Below, one piece after another: positions 61,250 through 64,000 of a stretch of 64,000 bases of DNA (position 1 is the first letter of the stretch; each line of letters opens with the position of its first letter). The position numbers and the translations under genes were made by a program. The notes under the pieces are model-generated. The model ran no database searches. It worked only from the letters and a program-made list of their open reading frames with translations, and was not told the DNA's origin. The stretch spans positions 372,001 to 436,000 of the forward strand of contig NZ_JAJCRR010000003.1 of NCBI RefSeq assembly GCF_020564355.1. Reading direction: 5' to 3'. This stretch comes from Lachnospira pectinoschiza (GTDB lineage: Bacteria > Bacillota > Clostridia > Lachnospirales > Lachnospiraceae).

Positions 61250-62311
61250 ATGCCTCTTGATTTAACACAACTGTCACAAATTACAGAACCGCTTCTTGCG
61301 TGGTATGAAAAAAATGCCCGTGTATTGCCGTGGCGTGAAAATACCGATGCTTACCGCGTGTGGGTATCGGAAATTATGCTGCAGCAGACAAGAGTGGATA
61401 CGGTGATTCCGTATTACGAGCGCTTTTTACGGCGTTTTCCGGATGTGGCGGCACTTGCCGCGGCACCGGAGCAGGAGCTTTTAAAAATGTGGGAGGGGCT
61501 TGGATATTATTCGAGGGTGCGAAATATGCAGAAAGCCGCACAGCAGATTTGTGAAAAATATAACGGCATTTTCCCAAACGAATATGAACAGCTTTTGTCC
61601 CTGCCGGGTATCGGTGCGTATACGGCGGGAGCGGTCGCTTCAATTGCATGGAATAAGCCTTACGCTGCCGTGGACGGAAACGTGCTTCGCGTGGTGACAC
61701 GTCTGACGGCAGATTCCAGAGAAATTTCCGATACAAAATTTAAAAATGAAATCACAGCGGCATTGCAGGAAATTTATCCTGTGGACAAGTGTGGTATCTT
61801 TACCCAGAGCCTGATGGAACTGGGCGCAGTTGTCTGCATGCCAAATGGTACACCGCGATGCACGGAATGTCCGCTACAAAGCTTATGCAGTGCCTGTGCA
61901 GCGGGCACACAGCCAGCGTATCCCGTAAAGAAAAAGAAAGCACAGCGCAGAATCGAAGAAAAGACCGTGCTTTTAATGATACATGCGGGCAGGCTGGCAC
62001 TGCAAAAAAGAGCCAAGAGCGGATTGCTTGGTGGCATGTGGGAACTACCGAATCTTTCGGGAAAAGCAGATACAGCGCAAATTCAAAAGTGGCTTGAAAA
62101 GTGTGGAATCACGGACTGTCGGATACAAAAAGGCAGTCCGGTGTGCCACATTTTCACACATATCGAGTGGCATATGGACAGTTATCTTATCGAATGTGGA
62201 AAAGCAGCCCCGGATTCGGATTTTACGTGGATAACAGAGCAGGCTTTGGAAAAGGAATATGCACTGCCGACAGCCTTCAAAAAAGTGTATACACAAAACC
62301 GGCCATTGTGA
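61250..62311 (+). CDS. mutY: A/G-specific adenine glycosylase
   Basis: A 353-residue repair enzyme. L-P-W-R, the catalytic glutamate in V-S-E-I-M-L-Q-Q-T-R-V, the helix-hairpin-helix L-P-G-I-G-A-Y-T-A-G-A with the aspartate in A-V-D-G-N-V, four cluster cysteines (C-x6-C-x2-C-x5-C around residue 195-210) and a C-terminal NUDIX-like 8-oxoG recognition domain are in order. It removes adenine opposite 8-oxoguanine. ATG 61250 lies 2 nt after the sdaAA stop, giving coupling. Confidence 0.95.
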   Translation: MPLDLTQLSQITEPLLAWYEKNARVLPWRENTDAYRVWVSEIMLQQTRVDTVIPYYERFLRRFPDVAALAAAPEQELLKMWEGLGYYSRVRNMQKAAQQICEKYNGIFPNEYEQLLSLPGIGAYTAGAVASIAWNKPYAAVDGNVLRVVTRLTADSREISDTKFKNEITAALQEIYPVDKCGIFTQSLMELGAVVCMPNGTPRCTECPLQSLCSACAAGTQPAYPVKKKKAQRRIEEKTVLLMIHAGRLALQKRAKSGLLGGMWELPNLSGKADTAQIQKWLEKCGITDCRIQKGSPVCHIFTHIEWHMDSYLIECGKAAPDSDFTWITEQALEKEYALPTAFKKVYTQNRPL

Positions 62312-62408
62312 GAAATTTGTTGACATTGGGCGGTAAGTGGAGTATAAAGTTTATATCGCTATTAACATACATTTATAATAGGAAGAAAATTTTTTGGAGG
62401 ATGTAACG

Positions 62409-63671
62409 ATGGAAAGTTACAAGTTTTTACTGGATTTGGCAGTGATACTGCTTTGTACAAAGGTATTGGGGCTGGCGACGAAGCGTGTACAGATGCCGCA
62501 GGTTGTCGGCTCATTGCTTGCCGGTCTTTTGTTAGGACCGTCTATGCTGGGGCTGCTTACGGAAACGGAGTTTTTAAGTAATGTAGCGGAGCTTGGCGTT
62601 ATCGTACTGATGTTCTGCGCCGGACTGGAAACAGATATTAAAGAGCTGAAAAAGAGCGGAAAAGCTGCATTTGTTATTGCACTCTGTGGCGTTATCATGC
62701 CGATTATCGGTGGATTTGCCGTTGCATATTTCTTTAACAAGCCGGGTGTTATTGATTCGGATGCCTCATGCAGCGTTGTGCTTCAGAATGCATTTATCGG
62801 CGTTATACTGACGGCAACTTCTGTCAGCATTACGGTTGAAACCTTAAAGGAAATGGGCAAATTAAAAACTCATTCCGGCAACGCGATTTTAGGGGCTGCC
62901 ATTATTGATGATATTTTAGGTATTGTGGCTCTGACAATTATTACAAGTCTTGCAGATGAATCGGTGAATGTAGCGGTTGTACTGTTAAAGGTTGTATTAT
63001 TCTTTGTATTTGCAGGTGTTGTGGGTTTTGTATTTTACAAGTTTTATAAAAAATGGATTGAAAGCGCTGACCGCGGACGTCACAGACATGCCATCATAGC
63101 TTTTGTATTCTGCCTTTTAATGTCTTACGTGGCAGAAGCGTGGTTTGGTGTTGCGGATATTACAGGTGCATATATTGCAGGTCTGATTATTTCCAATACA
63201 GAGCGTTCTGAATTTATCCAGTCCCGTTTTGACACCCTTTCATTTTTACTGCTCTCACCGGTATTTTTTGCAAGTATCGGACTGAAGGTAGAACTGCCGA
63301 ATATGACAGGAACGATTATTGCATTTACCGTTGTATTAGTTATTGTAGCGGTGTTGACCAAAGTTATTGGCTGCGGACTCGGTGCAAAGATATGCGGATA
63401 CAAGCCGTATCAGTGTAAGCGCATCGGTGTCGGCATGATTTCACGAGGCGAGGTCGCCTTAATTGTAGCCAGCAAAGGTGCGGCACTCGGCATGATGGGC
63501 AGTGCCTTTATGGGACCGGTTGTTATCGTGGTTGTTATTACAACGATTATCACACCGATTTTGTTAAAAATAGTATTTAAGAAAGGTCCAAACAATTACA
63601 TACCGGATTCAGAAAGCATTTCCACATATCATACAAAGATCAGCGATTTGAGAAAGAATCTGTTTGGATAG
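62409..63671 (+). CDS. CPA2-type cation:proton antiporter
   Basis: A 420-residue membrane protein with about 12 hydrophobic helices. P-Q-V-V-G-S-L-L-A-G-L-L-L-G-P-S is at the start, the central I-I-D-D-I-L-G motif has two aspartates for ion exchange (about residue 163), and G-M-I-S-R-G-E-V-A-L-I is in the C-terminal half. These are the marks of NapA/KefB-like Na+/H+ or K+/H+ antiporters without a C-terminal TrkA-N domain. ATG 62409 has GGAGG upstream. Confidence 0.93.
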   Translation: MESYKFLLDLAVILLCTKVLGLATKRVQMPQVVGSLLAGLLLGPSMLGLLTETEFLSNVAELGVIVLMFCAGLETDIKELKKSGKAAFVIALCGVIMPIIGGFAVAYFFNKPGVIDSDASCSVVLQNAFIGVILTATSVSITVETLKEMGKLKTHSGNAILGAAIIDDILGIVALTIITSLADESVNVAVVLLKVVLFFVFAGVVGFVFYKFYKKWIESADRGRHRHAIIAFVFCLLMSYVAEAWFGVADITGAYIAGLIISNTERSEFIQSRFDTLSFLLLSPVFFASIGLKVELPNMTGTIIAFTVVLVIVAVLTKVIGCGLGAKICGYKPYQCKRIGVGMISRGEVALIVASKGAALGMMGSAFMGPVVIVVVITTIITPILLKIVFKKGPNNYIPDSESISTYHTKISDLRKNLFG

Positions 63672-63682
63672 GTTAAAATAGA

Positions 63683-64000
63683 ATGATTAGAAACTGCAGT
63701 CTGGAAGAAATTTCCGATGGAAAGTTATATAGTGAAAATGATATGGTAAAGACAGATACGAATCAGTGTCAGGGCTGCAATTCCGTATGCTGTCACGGCA
63801 TGGGAGATTCGATTGTGTTAGACCCGTATGATATCTGCCGTCTGACAAGACAGCTTCAGATGCCGTTTGAAAGTCTGGTGGAGAAACATCTGGCGTTAAA
63901 TGTCGTAGACGGCGTGATTCTACCGAATCTGAAAATGGCAGGGGAAAACGAAACCTGTACATTTTTAAATGAACAGCAGCGCTGCCGGATTCACGGTGCA
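63683..64000 (+). CDS. YkgJ-like cysteine-cluster protein, 5' part
   Basis: The frame from ATG 63683 is open to the window end (106 codons). It has C-Q-G-C-N-S-V-C-C-H near residue 30, then L-D-P-Y-D-I-C-R-L and later C-T-F-L-N with C-R-I-H-G. This is the cysteine pattern of the zinc- or iron-chelating YkgJ/CxxCxxCC family. Function is not defined; a metal-binding role is inferred. It follows the antiporter by 11 nt. Confidence 0.85.
   Translation, partial: MIRNCSLEEISDGKLYSENDMVKTDTNQCQGCNSVCCHGMGDSIVLDPYDICRLTRQLQMPFESLVEKHLALNVVDGVILPNLKMAGENETCTFLNEQQRCRIHGA

Noticed and set aside
63687..63962. Minus-strand frame opposite the last gene
   Set aside because: The plus-strand frame encodes a recognisable cysteine-cluster protein with a proper start; the antisense frame has no support.
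1..64000. CRISPR arrays, tRNA or rRNA genes
   Set aside because: No regularly spaced direct repeats, cloverleaf sequences or rRNA-like stretches were seen by eye.

Overview
The window looks like the chromosome of a gut-type Firmicute of the class Clostridia, most likely a Lachnospiraceae (inference). It has low-to-medium GC, Gram-positive ribosome binding sites, and backbone genes typical of that group: a PucR-type regulator with ftsEX, an M23 and an S41 peptidase, uvrBA, guaA, xpt with an NCS2 permease, a double-domain PPK2, the two-subunit serine dehydratase, mutY and a CPA2 antiporter. No rRNA, tRNA or CRISPR array was seen.

Layout: 1-15650 is backbone (sugar ABC ATPase end, PucR regulator, ftsE-ftsX-M23-S41, two minus-strand genes, uvrB-uvrA-HAD, guaA). 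15639-48734 is a tandem array of integrated DNA in the 3' end of guaA. Its four borders are copies of the 12-bp core GAGTTTGAATAA, which is also the end of guaA including its stop codon. Unit 1 (15651-24380) is a mobilizable element: xre, xis, int, mobC-like, RepA-like ATPase, mobV, tnpV, plus an attenuated ABC-F gene and a lincosamide-nucleotidyltransferase-like gene. Unit 2 (24381-26527) has no integrase and carries one NACHT NTPase, flanked by att cores. Unit 3 (26528-48734) has its own xre, xis, int, a broken mobC-like gene, tnpV, mobC and relaxase, then a long co-directional defence run: small HTH, hsdM, hsdS, hsdR, a DUF3800-like gene, a HEPN-like gene, a single-chain SIR2-Argonaute, a DUF4869-like/P-loop/Cys-rich trio and a PHP-SMC ATPase. 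The displaced guaA terminator follows the last core.

48800-55110 is further accessory DNA: HD, NUDIX, a pyrophosphatase lacking its start codon, GrpB and a tandem GNAT behind a leader-peptide attenuator. After these come a truncated IS3-family element, a complete IS3-family element and the decayed right end of a Mu/Tn7-like transposon. 55151-64000 is backbone again (PAT-like GNAT, NCS2 permease and xpt on the minus strand, PPK2, sdaAB-sdaAA-mutY, antiporter, start of a YkgJ-family gene).

The most interesting parts are the guaA integration array, where 11-bp tandem arm sites sit at near-constant distances from each core, and the defence run of unit 3. Within that run, the fused SIR2-pAgo protein and the three-gene cassette at 44239-45758 are the best candidates for poorly described biology. 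All functional statements come from reading motifs by eye; no database search was possible.
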